Positions 9,317 to 18,365 of a DNA stretch of 64,000 bases are shown here, one piece after another. Source of the DNA: JANQEU01 sp965228045 (GTDB lineage: Bacteria > Bacteroidota > Bacteroidia > Cytophagales > Cyclobacteriaceae); contig OZ245789.1 in the NCBI GenBank assembly GCA_965228045.1, forward strand, positions 806,001 through 870,000, given 5' to 3'. The position numbers and the translations under genes are program-made. Position 1 is the first letter of the stretch. Every line of letters starts with the position of its first letter. Below the pieces are notes generated by a model, which saw only the letters and a list, made by a program, of their open reading frames with translations, was not told the DNA's origin and did not search any database.

Positions 9317-10241
9317 AATTAGAATTGAATAACCGGTAAAAATTAACCAAAAGAATTGAGGTGAGTCCTACAAATATCAGAACGATCCATATTTCAGGAG
9401 AAGCCTGTGTCGCTTCCATGTTAAATTCTATCGAACCCTGCTGATACAGATAGACCATAGTCAGCATAAATGCATTGTTGGCAAAATGTGCGATCATCGC
9501 ATATCCCAAATGTCCTGACCAGTAGTACAAGTATCCGAAAAGAGCACCTAACATCATTCTGGGTAAAACACCGTAGAACTGGAGGTGAAATGCCCCAAAA
9601 ATAAACGCCGTCAACCAGATGGACACATGGATATTTCCAAGTGCCTTATAGAATAGATTCTGAAACAGGCCCCTGAATACCAATTCTTCTCCAATACCCG
9701 CCAATACCGCAATGACGACCATGCAAAGAAGGAAGTAGCCTATGCTGTCAAATTCCGTAAGGAACCGGGTGATCTCAGCAAGATCATCTTCTTTTTCGCG
9801 CGCCCACTTCTCGAAACCTTCCAGCCATTGCGGGAATTCCATATTCATATTCCAGTCGATAAAAAGACTGTTCACCACCATAAAGCTGCTCATGATGAGC
9901 AAGCAGTAGAGAATCCCCAGAGGATGTCTTGCGGAAATGGTCATAAATTTCCTGGCGGGCCAATTCAAATACACCTTACTAAATAATAAGGGCGTAAGTA
10001 CGAAGGCTCCAAGAGCTGTGATGCCCTGTAACAGAAGCATGGCCAGTTTTCCATTTTCATGTCCCGAAGGATTGCTCAAAATTTGAAAAACATTCTCGAT
10101 GGAATTATCAAGAAGTGGCAGTACAAGTGCAAGTCCGATTGCATTGAAAAGGAATAATGCCAGCAATAGATATCCAACCAGTAAGCCAATAAGCATCCAT
10201 GGCGACAATGGTCTTTTCATATTCCGGAAGATGTTCTGCAT
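9309..10241 (-). CDS. CPBP family intramembrane metalloprotease
   Basis: This 310-residue polytopic membrane protein carries the CPBP (Abi, Rce1-like) motifs: EELVFRG with the paired glutamates and Arg, AFIFGAFHLQF with the first His, and YAMIAHFANNAF with the second His. It has about eight hydrophobic segments. Rce1-type members cleave prenylated proteins; bacterial members have varied or unknown roles, some in peptide maturation or immunity. The frame is open upstream to 10466, overlapping dus on the other strand. ATG 10241 (MQNIFRNMKRP) is preferred because it leaves a short intergenic region with divergent -7-like boxes. It overlaps DUF2007 by 8 bases. Confidence 0.88.
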   Translation of the reverse strand: MQNIFRNMKRPLSPWMLIGLLVGYLLLALFLFNAIGLALVLPLLDNSIENVFQILSNPSGHENGKLAMLLLQGITALGAFVLTPLLFSKVYLNWPARKFMTISARHPLGILYCLLIMSSFMVVNSLFIDWNMNMEFPQWLEGFEKWAREKEDDLAEITRFLTEFDSIGYFLLCMVVIAVLAGIGEELVFRGLFQNLFYKALGNIHVSIWLTAFIFGAFHLQFYGVLPRMMLGALFGYLYYWSGHLGYAMIAHFANNAFMLTMVYLYQQGSIEFNMEATQASPEIWIVLIFVGLTSILLVNFYRLFNSNYE

Positions 10242-10250
10242 GAATCGGCT

Positions 10251-10258
10251 TAACTTTG
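10251..10258 (+). promoter_or_regulatory. -7-like box for dus
   Basis: TAACTTTG fits TAnnTTTG and lies 23 bp upstream of the proposed TTG start of dus. No clear TTG is present at -33, so this is a partial match only. Confidence 0.3.
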
Positions 10259-10262
10259 CGGG

Positions 10263-10270
10263 CAAAAATA
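10263..10270 (-). promoter_or_regulatory. -7-like box for the CPBP-DUF2007-cdsA operon
   Basis: TATTTTTG on the minus strand fits TAnnTTTG and lies 21 bp upstream of the CPBP gene ATG, back to back with the dus box. The -33 element is weak. Confidence 0.3.
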
Positions 10271-10281
10271 GAAATTTAAGG

Positions 10282-11274
10282 TTGGTCAGAATAGGAAATA
10301 TTGAAGTTGGGGATTTTCCGTTGCTCCTGGCTCCTATGGAGGATGTCAGCGATCCCCCATTCAGAGCAGTTTGTAAAGAAAACGGAGCTGATCTGATGTA
10401 TACCGAATTCATCTCGGCAGAGGGCCTTATCAGGGATGCCGATAAGAGTGTACAAAAGCTCGACATTTACGACTATGAGCGACCAATTGGGATTCAGATA
10501 TTCGGGGACAAAATAGAATCCATGCGGGAAGCCGCTGCCATTGCGGAGGAAGCGGACCCGGAGATCATCGATATCAATTACGGATGTCCGGTAAAAAAGG
10601 TAGCCTGCAAAGGTGCCGGTGCGGGGATATTGCTGGATTTGCCAAAGATGCAATCCATGACAGAGGAGATCGTCAAACGAGTCAATAAACCAGTTACCGT
10701 AAAAACCAGGCTTGGGTGGGATGAAAACAGCATAAAGATTGTGGAGGTGGCCCAAAGATTACAGGATGTCGGCATTCAGGCATTGACGATCCATGGCAGA
10801 ACCAGAAAGCAGATGTATAAAGGTGAGGCAGATTGGAGTCACATAGCTGAGGTAAAAAATCACCAAAACATTCATATACCCATTTTTGGCAATGGGGATA
10901 TCGATTCGCCTCAAAAAGCTGCCGAATACAGAGATAAATTTGGAGTAGATGGGATCATGATTGGCCGGGCGGCTATAGGATATCCCTGGATTTTTAACGA
11001 AATCAAATCTTTCTTTAAAAACGGTATTGTTCCGGGAAGGCCTTCCCTCGAAGAGCGTGTTAGTGTGGCGAAAAAGCATTTCGAGTTCTCACTCGAATGG
11101 AAGGGAGAGAAGTTGGGAATTTATGAGATGAGGCGTCATTACACCAATTATTTCCGGGGAATTCCCGGCTTCAAGCCAATCAGAACTCAGCTGGTACAAT
11201 CAGATTCTCCTTCGGAAATATTTGAATTGCTCGAAAAGATCAGCATAGAATTTTCCGAATTTGTCCCAGCCTGA
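10282..11274 (+). CDS. dus: tRNA-dihydrouridine synthase
   Basis: This FMN enzyme reduces uridines in tRNA D-loops to dihydrouridine. The TIM-barrel start LLLAPMEDVSDPPFR is diagnostic. DINYGCPVKKV carries the catalytic Cys, and IPIFGNGDI and MIGRAAIGYPWIF are the phosphate-binding motifs. It is closest to the DusB type. The frame is open from 10099, but the upstream residues are antisense to the CPBP gene. TTG 10282 gives MVRIGNIEVG, the usual beginning for this family, and a 330-residue product. It overlaps the EamA gene by 14 bases. Confidence 0.93.
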   Translation: MVRIGNIEVGDFPLLLAPMEDVSDPPFRAVCKENGADLMYTEFISAEGLIRDADKSVQKLDIYDYERPIGIQIFGDKIESMREAAAIAEEADPEIIDINYGCPVKKVACKGAGAGILLDLPKMQSMTEEIVKRVNKPVTVKTRLGWDENSIKIVEVAQRLQDVGIQALTIHGRTRKQMYKGEADWSHIAEVKNHQNIHIPIFGNGDIDSPQKAAEYRDKFGVDGIMIGRAAIGYPWIFNEIKSFFKNGIVPGRPSLEERVSVAKKHFEFSLEWKGEKLGIYEMRRHYTNYFRGIPGFKPIRTQLVQSDSPSEIFELLEKISIEFSEFVPA

Positions 11275-12181
11275 ACAAAAAACTCCCCTGATCGCCTGGG
11301 TATTGTTGTTGACCCTGTCCATGATTTGGGGTAGCTCCTTTATTTTGATCAAAAGAGGACTGATACATCTGAGTTCAGGGCAGGTGGGTGCATTAAGAAT
11401 AGTATCGGCCTACTTTTTTCTGCTCCCCTTCGCTGTCAACAGACTAAGGACCATCAAGCGATCGGATTGGAAAATTCTCGTTGTAGTTGGGTTCATTGGC
11501 AGCCTCATACCTTCATTCCTTTTTGCGATTGCCCAAACTCAGATCCAAAGTTCACTTACTGGTGTGTTGAATGCTCTCACCCCGATTTTTGTGATCCTGA
11601 TGGGGATGCTTTTCTTTCAACATAAATATGGGAGCCAGACATTTTACGGAGTGGCACTTGGGTTTTTAGGGACCATTATACTTATCATCTCCGGCAGTGA
11701 TGGTGGAATAAGTTTCAATGCCTACGGACTATTTATAGTACTGGCTACGATCCTCTACGCTGGTAATCTCAACACTATTAAGCACTTTCTGGGACATTTG
11801 AGAGCATTGACCATTACGAGTATCTCAATCTCGATTGTCGGTCCTATTCCTACTATTTACCTGTTTTTCTTTACCGACTTTCCGTCAAAACTGGTAGCTG
11901 GGGGAGAGGTAGGTTTGTCCATATTCTACATCGTGATTCTTGGTGTGCTGGGGACTGCGATCGCACTCATCATTTTCAATCACATTGTGAAATTGACCAA
12001 TCCGGTTTTCACTTCTTCTGTTACCTACATAATTCCCCTGGTAGCGATTACATGGGGTTTGGCGGATGGAGAGATATTGACTTACATGCATGTGATAGGC
12101 ATCCTGGCGATCATTTCAGGAGTTTACATTGCCAACAGGAGAAGGACTCAAAGATCAAAGACAGCGCTCAAAACCCAGTAG
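11261..12181 (+). CDS. EamA/DMT superfamily transporter
   Basis: This 306-residue inner-membrane protein has ten predicted transmembrane helices in two EamA repeats. The first starts LSMIWGSSFILIKRGL, typical of the drug/metabolite transporter superfamily, and the second covers about residues 155-290. Substrates vary widely (amino acids, nucleosides, drugs) and cannot be assigned here. The TTG start lies inside the 3' end of dus. The last 34 bases overlap the end of the convergent DASS transporter gene. Confidence 0.88.
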   Translation: MSQPEQKTPLIAWVLLLTLSMIWGSSFILIKRGLIHLSSGQVGALRIVSAYFFLLPFAVNRLRTIKRSDWKILVVVGFIGSLIPSFLFAIAQTQIQSSLTGVLNALTPIFVILMGMLFFQHKYGSQTFYGVALGFLGTIILIISGSDGGISFNAYGLFIVLATILYAGNLNTIKHFLGHLRALTITSISISIVGPIPTIYLFFFTDFPSKLVAGGEVGLSIFYIVILGVLGTAIALIIFNHIVKLTNPVFTSSVTYIIPLVAITWGLADGEILTYMHVIGILAIISGVYIANRRRTQRSKTALKTQ

Positions 12182-13587
12182 CCAATTGCACTTATCAGGA
12201 GGGAGCTGAGAGCATTCAAAATAAACCCGGTCCGTGCCATATCGGACACCTTTAATTTTCCCGATCCAAATACGATGGCATTTGGAGCCGTGGCAACAGG
12301 CAGCATGAATGCGCAGGAAGCTGCCATCGTAGCCGGGATCATCAGCAGGAATGGGTGAATCCCAATTGCATCCGAGAAGGCAGCGAGTATCGGTAACATG
12401 ATCGAGGCAGTAGCGACATTAGAGGTGACTTCCGTCAAAAAGTTGACAATCAAAGCTACGATCAGGATAATGACAAAAAGCGGAAGTGCTTCCAGAGACA
12501 CGAGTTGCTGGCCAAACCATTCTGCAAGTCCCGAGCTTCTGAAAGCAGCGGCTATGGACAATCCACCACCGTAAAGGATTATTACCCCCCAGGGCAGTCT
12601 CACAGCATCGTCCCATCCTATAATTCCCGAGTTCTTTTCGGCTTTGGCTGGAATCAGGAATAAAATCACGGAGGCAGCTATGGCTATGGAAGTATCATTT
12701 AAATTGGGAATGAATCTGCCCAGAAAAAAAGTCCGAGTGATCCATGAAAAAGCCGTTAATCCAAAGACCCACGCCACCGCCTTCTCTTCATATTTCATAG
12801 GACCCAGCTTCTTCAACTCGCTTTTGATCACTTCTGAGCCCATTTTCAGGTCGAGATTTTTGTTCCGGAAGGCAACTTTCGTCAAATAGAGCCAGGTAAG
12901 GAAGACTACAATGATTGAGAATGGGAGGGCAAACGACATCCAGCGGAGAAATGAGATATCTATGTCATACATGTCATTGGCGACCGCAACGAAGATGGGA
13001 TTTGTTGGGGTTCCCACCAGAGTGGCAATGCCGGAAATCGATGCGGAGTAGGCCGTACCGAGCAGCAGACTTTTGTAAAACTGATTGGCTTCATCTCCTG
13101 AATTGATGGAGGTCTGTGCGATGACCGCAGTGGCAATGGTGACCATCATGAGTGTGGTAGCTGTATTGGATATCCACATGGAAAGTACCCCAGTGGCGAT
13201 CATAAATCCCAATACAATCCTATCCGGATTACTTCCAACTGCTCTTATGATGTTTAGTGCTATGCGTTTGTGCAGATCCCACTTTTCCATGGCAATGGCT
13301 ATAATGAATCCTCCCACAAAGAGAAACAGCATCTTATCTCCATAGGCTTCCGTGGTCTGATCAATAGGCGCTCCGCCTGTGATGGGCAGTAAGACGATGG
13401 GAAGGAAAGCCGTAGCGTATATCGGGATGAATTCGCCTATCCACCAAATGGCCATCCACACAGTGACAGCTAGGGTGGCATTTGCTTCAGGACTTAATCC
13501 CTCAAAAGGCTTTATGAGAAGAATGAGTAAAAAAAAAGCCGGACCAGCAAGTAGTCCGGCCAAAGATGTTTTTTTCTTAACCGTCAA
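12148..13587 (-). CDS. DASS (SLC13) family anion symporter
   Basis: This 479-residue polytopic membrane protein belongs to the divalent anion:Na+ symporter family that imports succinate and other dicarboxylates, or sulfate. It has two family motifs in its repeated hairpin regions, MWISNTATTLMM and TEVTSNVATASIMLP, and the closing PNAIVFGSGKL segment. The frame is open to 13695, but TTG 13587 (MTVKKKTSLAGL) is preferred: it has GAGGAAA upstream and starts at the end of the preceding gene with an 11-base overlap. Its 3' end overlaps the EamA gene by 34 bases on the opposite strand. Confidence 0.9.
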   Translation of the reverse strand: MTVKKKTSLAGLLAGPAFFLLILLIKPFEGLSPEANATLAVTVWMAIWWIGEFIPIYATAFLPIVLLPITGGAPIDQTTEAYGDKMLFLFVGGFIIAIAMEKWDLHKRIALNIIRAVGSNPDRIVLGFMIATGVLSMWISNTATTLMMVTIATAVIAQTSINSGDEANQFYKSLLLGTAYSASISGIATLVGTPTNPIFVAVANDMYDIDISFLRWMSFALPFSIIVVFLTWLYLTKVAFRNKNLDLKMGSEVIKSELKKLGPMKYEEKAVAWVFGLTAFSWITRTFFLGRFIPNLNDTSIAIAASVILFLIPAKAEKNSGIIGWDDAVRLPWGVIILYGGGLSIAAAFRSSGLAEWFGQQLVSLEALPLFVIILIVALIVNFLTEVTSNVATASIMLPILAAFSDAIGIHPFLLMIPATMAASCAFMLPVATAPNAIVFGSGKLKVSDMARTGFILNALSSLLISAIGYWVLSAVFDL

Positions 13588-14506
13588 TGGTTTCCTCTTC
13601 CAGTTTTTCAAAATCAAATTCATCCAGGAAATGCTTGATCTGGTCCATATTCTGGAACTCAAAAATCTTGGCATCACCCTTGGTATGAATTTCAAGTTTG
13701 ATCATCTGAATTCGTTTGTCGTAGCGAAGTGGATCATCGATGAGTCTTCTGTTTGAGAAGTCTTCATTGACTTTCTTCGATATCTTGACGGTTTTTCGTT
13801 TTATTCGATTGCAATAGGAACAGTTGAATTCCTGCTGAATTTCTCCATCAGTCAGCTCGGTAGCTTCTTGTACAACGTCCTCTTTTACAAGTCTCAAAGT
13901 CTGGAACCCACATCGATCACATTGAAGTGCTGTGAGGTGACCTTTGTACTTTTCAATGTGCGTATCACCATTTATTGGATCGATCCAAACATCATAGTCT
14001 ACAGAAAACACATTCTCCTCCGCCTGCATTCCTTCATCCAGGTAAGCATCCTCTTCATCTTCACTAAGAAGTTTCATCCTGTTACCTGTGGCCGGATTAA
14101 TTCGTGGAGTGTATCGCAACATTTCCAGCTTTCGATGAAGTGGACCTGGATAATAGTACTTGAATATTAGGTAAGCAATGTATCCGTAAAGGGTGGCAAA
14201 GGCGATTCCGATAAAAATCCGAATAAAGAACCATACAATATGCAACTCAACTGTATCATCTTTCAAAGTCAGCGTAAAAAAGAATATTGCAGTAGACACA
14301 AGGTACTGCGAATTCAGCAGTGCCCGGGTTTCTGTCTGGGAAACCAAATCAAATTTTGATTTCGGATCTTTCGCAGACCAATAGCGATATCTGTATATCA
14401 AAAATACCAGTAATGCCAGTCCCAGCATTACAAAAGTCATGATCAAACAAATCTGTCCCCAGGATTCAAGAAAACTCAGGTACTGTTCTTTATCTATTGA
14501 ATTCAT
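13577..14506 (-). CDS. Membrane protein with zinc-ribbon-like C-terminal domain, unknown function
   Basis: I do not recognise this 309-residue protein. It has one N-terminal hydrophobic segment (about 17-38) and two more at about 67-81 and 88-117. A cytosolic tail follows that contains an acidic stretch (LLSEDEEDAYLDEG) and two CxxC knuckles (CDRCG at 196-200, CSYC at 229-232) that could bind zinc. A basic KRKTVKISKK follows the second knuckle. The gene is coupled to the DASS transporter by an 11-base overlap, so a link to that transporter is possible but not shown. Confidence 0.75.
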   Translation of the reverse strand: MNSIDKEQYLSFLESWGQICLIMTFVMLGLALLVFLIYRYRYWSAKDPKSKFDLVSQTETRALLNSQYLVSTAIFFFTLTLKDDTVELHIVWFFIRIFIGIAFATLYGYIAYLIFKYYYPGPLHRKLEMLRYTPRINPATGNRMKLLSEDEEDAYLDEGMQAEENVFSVDYDVWIDPINGDTHIEKYKGHLTALQCDRCGFQTLRLVKEDVVQEATELTDGEIQQEFNCSYCNRIKRKTVKISKKVNEDFSNRRLIDDPLRYDKRIQMIKLEIHTKGDAKIFEFQNMDQIKHFLDEFDFEKLEEETIDG

Positions 14507-14801
14507 TAACTCTCAGTGTTTTTCGTTACTCTGCCGATAGTGACAAACTATCTAACATACTCATAACATAAAATCCCTTATAGAATTCCCTTCTACTATG
14601 AAAATATACGGGAAAAGCGATCGCAAATTTACCCAAAACCTAATATTATTCTAATTATCATAAATGAGGGAATTTTATCCTCGATTTGACATCATTTATT
14701 TTTAACCTGAAATCAGGCAAAAACCGGGTTGTGACAGAATTTCAGCATATTATAAAGGCGTTTGAAATTGATTCATTAGATTTCAGATAAATAGATTTCC
14801 A

Positions 14802-16637
14802 ATGATTGATGCATCCCAACTTAAAAGAATAACGAAGAAGGAAATAAGAAATTCCTACCTGATAGAAATAGCATGGGAGGTTCTGAACCAGGTTGGGGGA
14901 ATTTATACCGTCATACGTTCTAAAGTCCCGACTAACATCGAGAAGTGGGGAAGCAATTACTGTCTCGTGGGCCCCTATATTCCTCATAATGTTTCCACCG
15001 AATTCGAGCCTATAGAGGATTCCAGGGATCCAATTTTCAAAACCGTTCAGAAGCTAAGGAAAAATGGACTTCAGGCGCACTATGGTGTTTGGTTAGTCAG
15101 CGGCAGGCCTAAGGTGGTATTGCTGGATAATAATTCCATGTTGTCAAAACTTGGTGACATAAAATACTATCTCTGGGAAGACCAGGGAATATCCACTCCG
15201 GATTCAGATTTTCTATTAAATGATGTGGTAATGTTCGGAGAGTTCGTAAGAATATTTCTTACGGAACTTGCAGCCATGACCGGAAAGAAAAAGGATATAA
15301 TCGCACATTTTCATGAGTGGATGGCATCTTCGGGATTACCAGGACTTAGACGAGATCAGGTGCCGATTACTACTGTATTCACCACTCATGCGACTCTTCT
15401 GGGTAGGTATCTGGCAATGAATGATCCCGGATTTTATGATCATTTACCATTCGTAGATTGGCAGAAAGAAGCACATCATTTCAACATTGAACCCAGCGTG
15501 GGCATTGAAAGGGCTGCTGCCCATTCATCACACGTCTTTACTACAGTAAGTGAGGTCACTGCCGCTGAATGCAGACAATTATTGGGCAGGGACCCGGATC
15601 TGATCCTGCCAAATGGTATCAACAATGTTCGATTCGAAGCACTTCATGAGTTTCAGAATCTACATAACGAATTCAAGCAAAAGATTCATCAATTCACGAT
15701 GTCTCATTTCTTTTCCAGCTACACATTTGATTTGGATAAGACGTTGTATTTCTTCACTTCCGGAAGATATGAATACCTGAACAAAGGGTATGATCTTACC
15801 CTAGAGGCTTTGGCCCGCCTGAACCATCGATTGATCACTGAAAAATCGGATGTGACTATTGTCATGTTTTTCATCACAAAAAGACCTTATTCCTCCATTA
15901 ATCCAGAGATCCTTCAATCGAGGGCACTGCTTGAGGAATTTAAGTATACGTTAGACAAGATCTTATATCAGGTCAAGGAGAAGCTGATGTTTTCTGCTAT
16001 GTCGCAGCCTGATGCCAAGCTGCCCCCGCTAAATGAATATGTAGATGACTACTGGAGACTGCGATACCGTCGTACATTGCAGGGCTGGAAGTCTTCCAAA
16101 ATGCCGCCAGTTGTCACGCACAATCTTCATGACGATTCAAATGATGAAATCCTGAATTTTCTCAGGACGTCAAATCTTATCAATCATGCCCATGACCGTG
16201 TTAAGGTCGTGTACCATCCGGATTTCATCAATTATATGAATCCACTATTTGCGATGGATTATCAGCAGTTCGTGAGAGGTTGTCACCTTGGAGTATTCCC
16301 GAGTTATTACGAACCGTGGGGTTATACGCCACTGGAGTGTCTGGCCAGGGGAGTACCGGCGGTGACCAGTGACTTGGCTGGTTTTGGTGACTATGTGGTC
16401 AAGAATGTTAAGGACTACAGCAAGAAAGGGATGTACGTCACAAAACGATATAAAAAATCCTTTGACGAATCAGCAAATCAACTGGCCAACACTCTCTATA
16501 ATTTTGTCAAGATGAGTCGAAGAGACAGGATTACATTTAGAAACAGCACTGAAGCCTCTTCTCCGCTTTTCGATTGGAAAAATCTGGTGCGCTACTACGA
16601 CCAGGCTCACCATCTCGCACTCAAAAGGAAAAACTAG
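14802..16637 (+). CDS. Glycogen synthase, GT3-like (eukaryotic type)
   Basis: This 611-residue glycosyltransferase extends alpha-1,4-glucan chains from a nucleotide sugar. The N-terminus LIEIAWEVLNQVGGIYTVIR matches GT3 glycogen synthases, the family of yeast and animal enzymes also found in Bacteroidota, rather than the GT5 GlgA start. The C-terminal GT-B domain has the EX7E motif in YYEPWGYTPLECLARG. GT3 enzymes use UDP-glucose in eukaryotes; the donor here is not certain. About 295 bp of AT-rich DNA precede it, in which I see no gene and no clear promoter. The stop codon overlaps the S41 protease stop on the opposite strand by 4 bases. Confidence 0.9.
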   Translation: MIDASQLKRITKKEIRNSYLIEIAWEVLNQVGGIYTVIRSKVPTNIEKWGSNYCLVGPYIPHNVSTEFEPIEDSRDPIFKTVQKLRKNGLQAHYGVWLVSGRPKVVLLDNNSMLSKLGDIKYYLWEDQGISTPDSDFLLNDVVMFGEFVRIFLTELAAMTGKKKDIIAHFHEWMASSGLPGLRRDQVPITTVFTTHATLLGRYLAMNDPGFYDHLPFVDWQKEAHHFNIEPSVGIERAAAHSSHVFTTVSEVTAAECRQLLGRDPDLILPNGINNVRFEALHEFQNLHNEFKQKIHQFTMSHFFSSYTFDLDKTLYFFTSGRYEYLNKGYDLTLEALARLNHRLITEKSDVTIVMFFITKRPYSSINPEILQSRALLEEFKYTLDKILYQVKEKLMFSAMSQPDAKLPPLNEYVDDYWRLRYRRTLQGWKSSKMPPVVTHNLHDDSNDEILNFLRTSNLINHAHDRVKVVYHPDFINYMNPLFAMDYQQFVRGCHLGVFPSYYEPWGYTPLECLARGVPAVTSDLAGFGDYVVKNVKDYSKKGMYVTKRYKKSFDESANQLANTLYNFVKMSRRDRITFRNSTEASSPLFDWKNLVRYYDQAHHLALKRKN

Positions 16638-18256
16638 GGATTGAGTGACGCAAGTTCTGTCGCTTCATCGAAAAGCTGAATGGCCTGCTGAATCATCTCA
16701 TTTTGCTTATGCAATACCGGATAGAAGCCTTCATTGTCCCAGGCCCTTCTTCCGATAAAAGCTTTTACATAAATTCTAAGCTGTTCTCTCGAGGTATCAT
16801 ACTGATCCTTATCATAGCTTACGTTATTTACTTCCCCTTCTGAGATAATTTCCTCCAGGATGTCATTACTTACTTCAAAGTCGGACAAAAACTTTTCAAG
16901 ACCCATGGCTTCCAATTCATCTCCATGTTTGTCATAGTAATGAAGGGCATATTCCGCTACCGTATTGGATCGGAATAATCGGTTAAAATACCTGGAGTTA
17001 CCTGTAGTGTCGTATGGCACAAATATATCCGGCACGATACCTCCCCCGCCATAAACCGTTCGTCCGCTCGCTGTTTTGAAAACCAATGAGTCGTTGACCT
17101 GTACGCTGTCTTGGCTAAAGACCTCCCCGTTTTGAAAACGATTTACGTACTCCCGATGATAGCTTTCAATATCATCCGAATATGGTTTTTGTATGCATCT
17201 GCCAGATGGGGTATAGTAGCGCGATATCGTCAGTCGAAGTTCAGAACCATCATTTAAGGATATTGGAAGCTGGACCAGCCCTTTGCCAAATGATCGCCTG
17301 CCTACAATGAGTGCGCGGTCATGATCTTGCAGTGCCCCTGACACTATTTCCGAAGCGGAAGCCGAACCCTCGTCAATCAGTACAATCAACGGACCGTCTT
17401 CAAAATCTCCTTTTCGCTTGGAGATGTCTCTTCCATTGTACTTTTCCTCTTTCCCTTGCGTGTATACGATCAGTTTATTTCCAGCTAAAAATTCATCCAC
17501 AATGTCTACAGCGCGATCCATATAACCACCGGGATTACCAGTTAAGTCCAGAATAAGCTTCTGCATGCCCTGCTTTTGGAGATTGTTTAATGCCTCTTTG
17601 AATTCCATATATGTTGTGGCCGCAAATCGACTGATTTTTATGTAGCCGATCTCATTGTCAAGCATATAGGATATGTCAATGGAGTATTGTGGTATCACAT
17701 CCCGCTCGATGGTGTAATCTATCGTCAAATTATCTCCACTCTTTTTAAGAACAGTGACTTCAACTTCAGATCCTTTAGGACCCCTAAGCTTGGAGATTAC
17801 ATCTCGGTTAGTTATTCCAATACCAGCAATATTTTCTCCGTCAACTTTCAAAATCTTATCGCCGGATTCAAGTCCAAGTTTTTCGGATGGTCCGCCACTT
17901 AGTGGGGATACTACGTAAACAGTGTCTTTGAAAATGTTGAATTCTATACCTATTCCCTCAAAGTTCCCCTGAAGATCACCTTGTCGGAGGATCATATCTT
18001 CTGCCGGAATGTAGGTGGTGTGAGGATCCAGTTCCTCCAGCATATCTTCAATCACATTTTCAACCAGCTCTTCAGTATCCACTTCATCCACATAATCGTT
18101 TTCGATAAATGAAATAACCTGTCTCAGCTTGTAAAGGCTTTTGAATAGTTCAGGTTTTTTATCCCCCCCGGCCATTTGTGCTCCGATAAACACACCGAAT
18201 GCAATGGCCAATCCTATGTACAATGGTAATCTTATGGCTAACCTTGAATTGTTCAC
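16634..18256 (-). CDS. S41 family C-terminal processing peptidase
   Basis: This 540-residue serine protease of the CtpA/Prc family has one N-terminal membrane-spanning signal segment (about 10-30). A PDZ domain lies at about 95-175 (GIGIEFNIFKDTVYVVSPL, then GDKILKVDG), and the catalytic core follows. The nucleophile Ser lies in DEGSASASEIV (295-305) and the general-base Lys in RRSFGKG (Lys325). Family members degrade or trim periplasmic and envelope proteins from their C-termini. It has a monocistronic appearance, divergent from the hemerythrin gene and convergent with glycogen synthase. Confidence 0.93.
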   Translation of the reverse strand: MNNSRLAIRLPLYIGLAIAFGVFIGAQMAGGDKKPELFKSLYKLRQVISFIENDYVDEVDTEELVENVIEDMLEELDPHTTYIPAEDMILRQGDLQGNFEGIGIEFNIFKDTVYVVSPLSGGPSEKLGLESGDKILKVDGENIAGIGITNRDVISKLRGPKGSEVEVTVLKKSGDNLTIDYTIERDVIPQYSIDISYMLDNEIGYIKISRFAATTYMEFKEALNNLQKQGMQKLILDLTGNPGGYMDRAVDIVDEFLAGNKLIVYTQGKEEKYNGRDISKRKGDFEDGPLIVLIDEGSASASEIVSGALQDHDRALIVGRRSFGKGLVQLPISLNDGSELRLTISRYYTPSGRCIQKPYSDDIESYHREYVNRFQNGEVFSQDSVQVNDSLVFKTASGRTVYGGGGIVPDIFVPYDTTGNSRYFNRLFRSNTVAEYALHYYDKHGDELEAMGLEKFLSDFEVSNDILEEIISEGEVNNVSYDKDQYDTSREQLRIYVKAFIGRRAWDNEGFYPVLHKQNEMIQQAIQLFDEATELASLNP

Positions 18257-18365
18257 TTAACAGAAAAATTTTAATTGATCTACAATATAGTAAAGCATTA
18301 TAACGTGATTAAAATCAGATTCGTTTTACATAACATGATAAGCGGAATATTTATATTTGTGTTGG

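Noticed and set aside
10099..10281. Extended N-terminus of dus
   Set aside because: This part is antisense to the CPBP gene and does not match the family; the TTG at 10282 gives the expected start.
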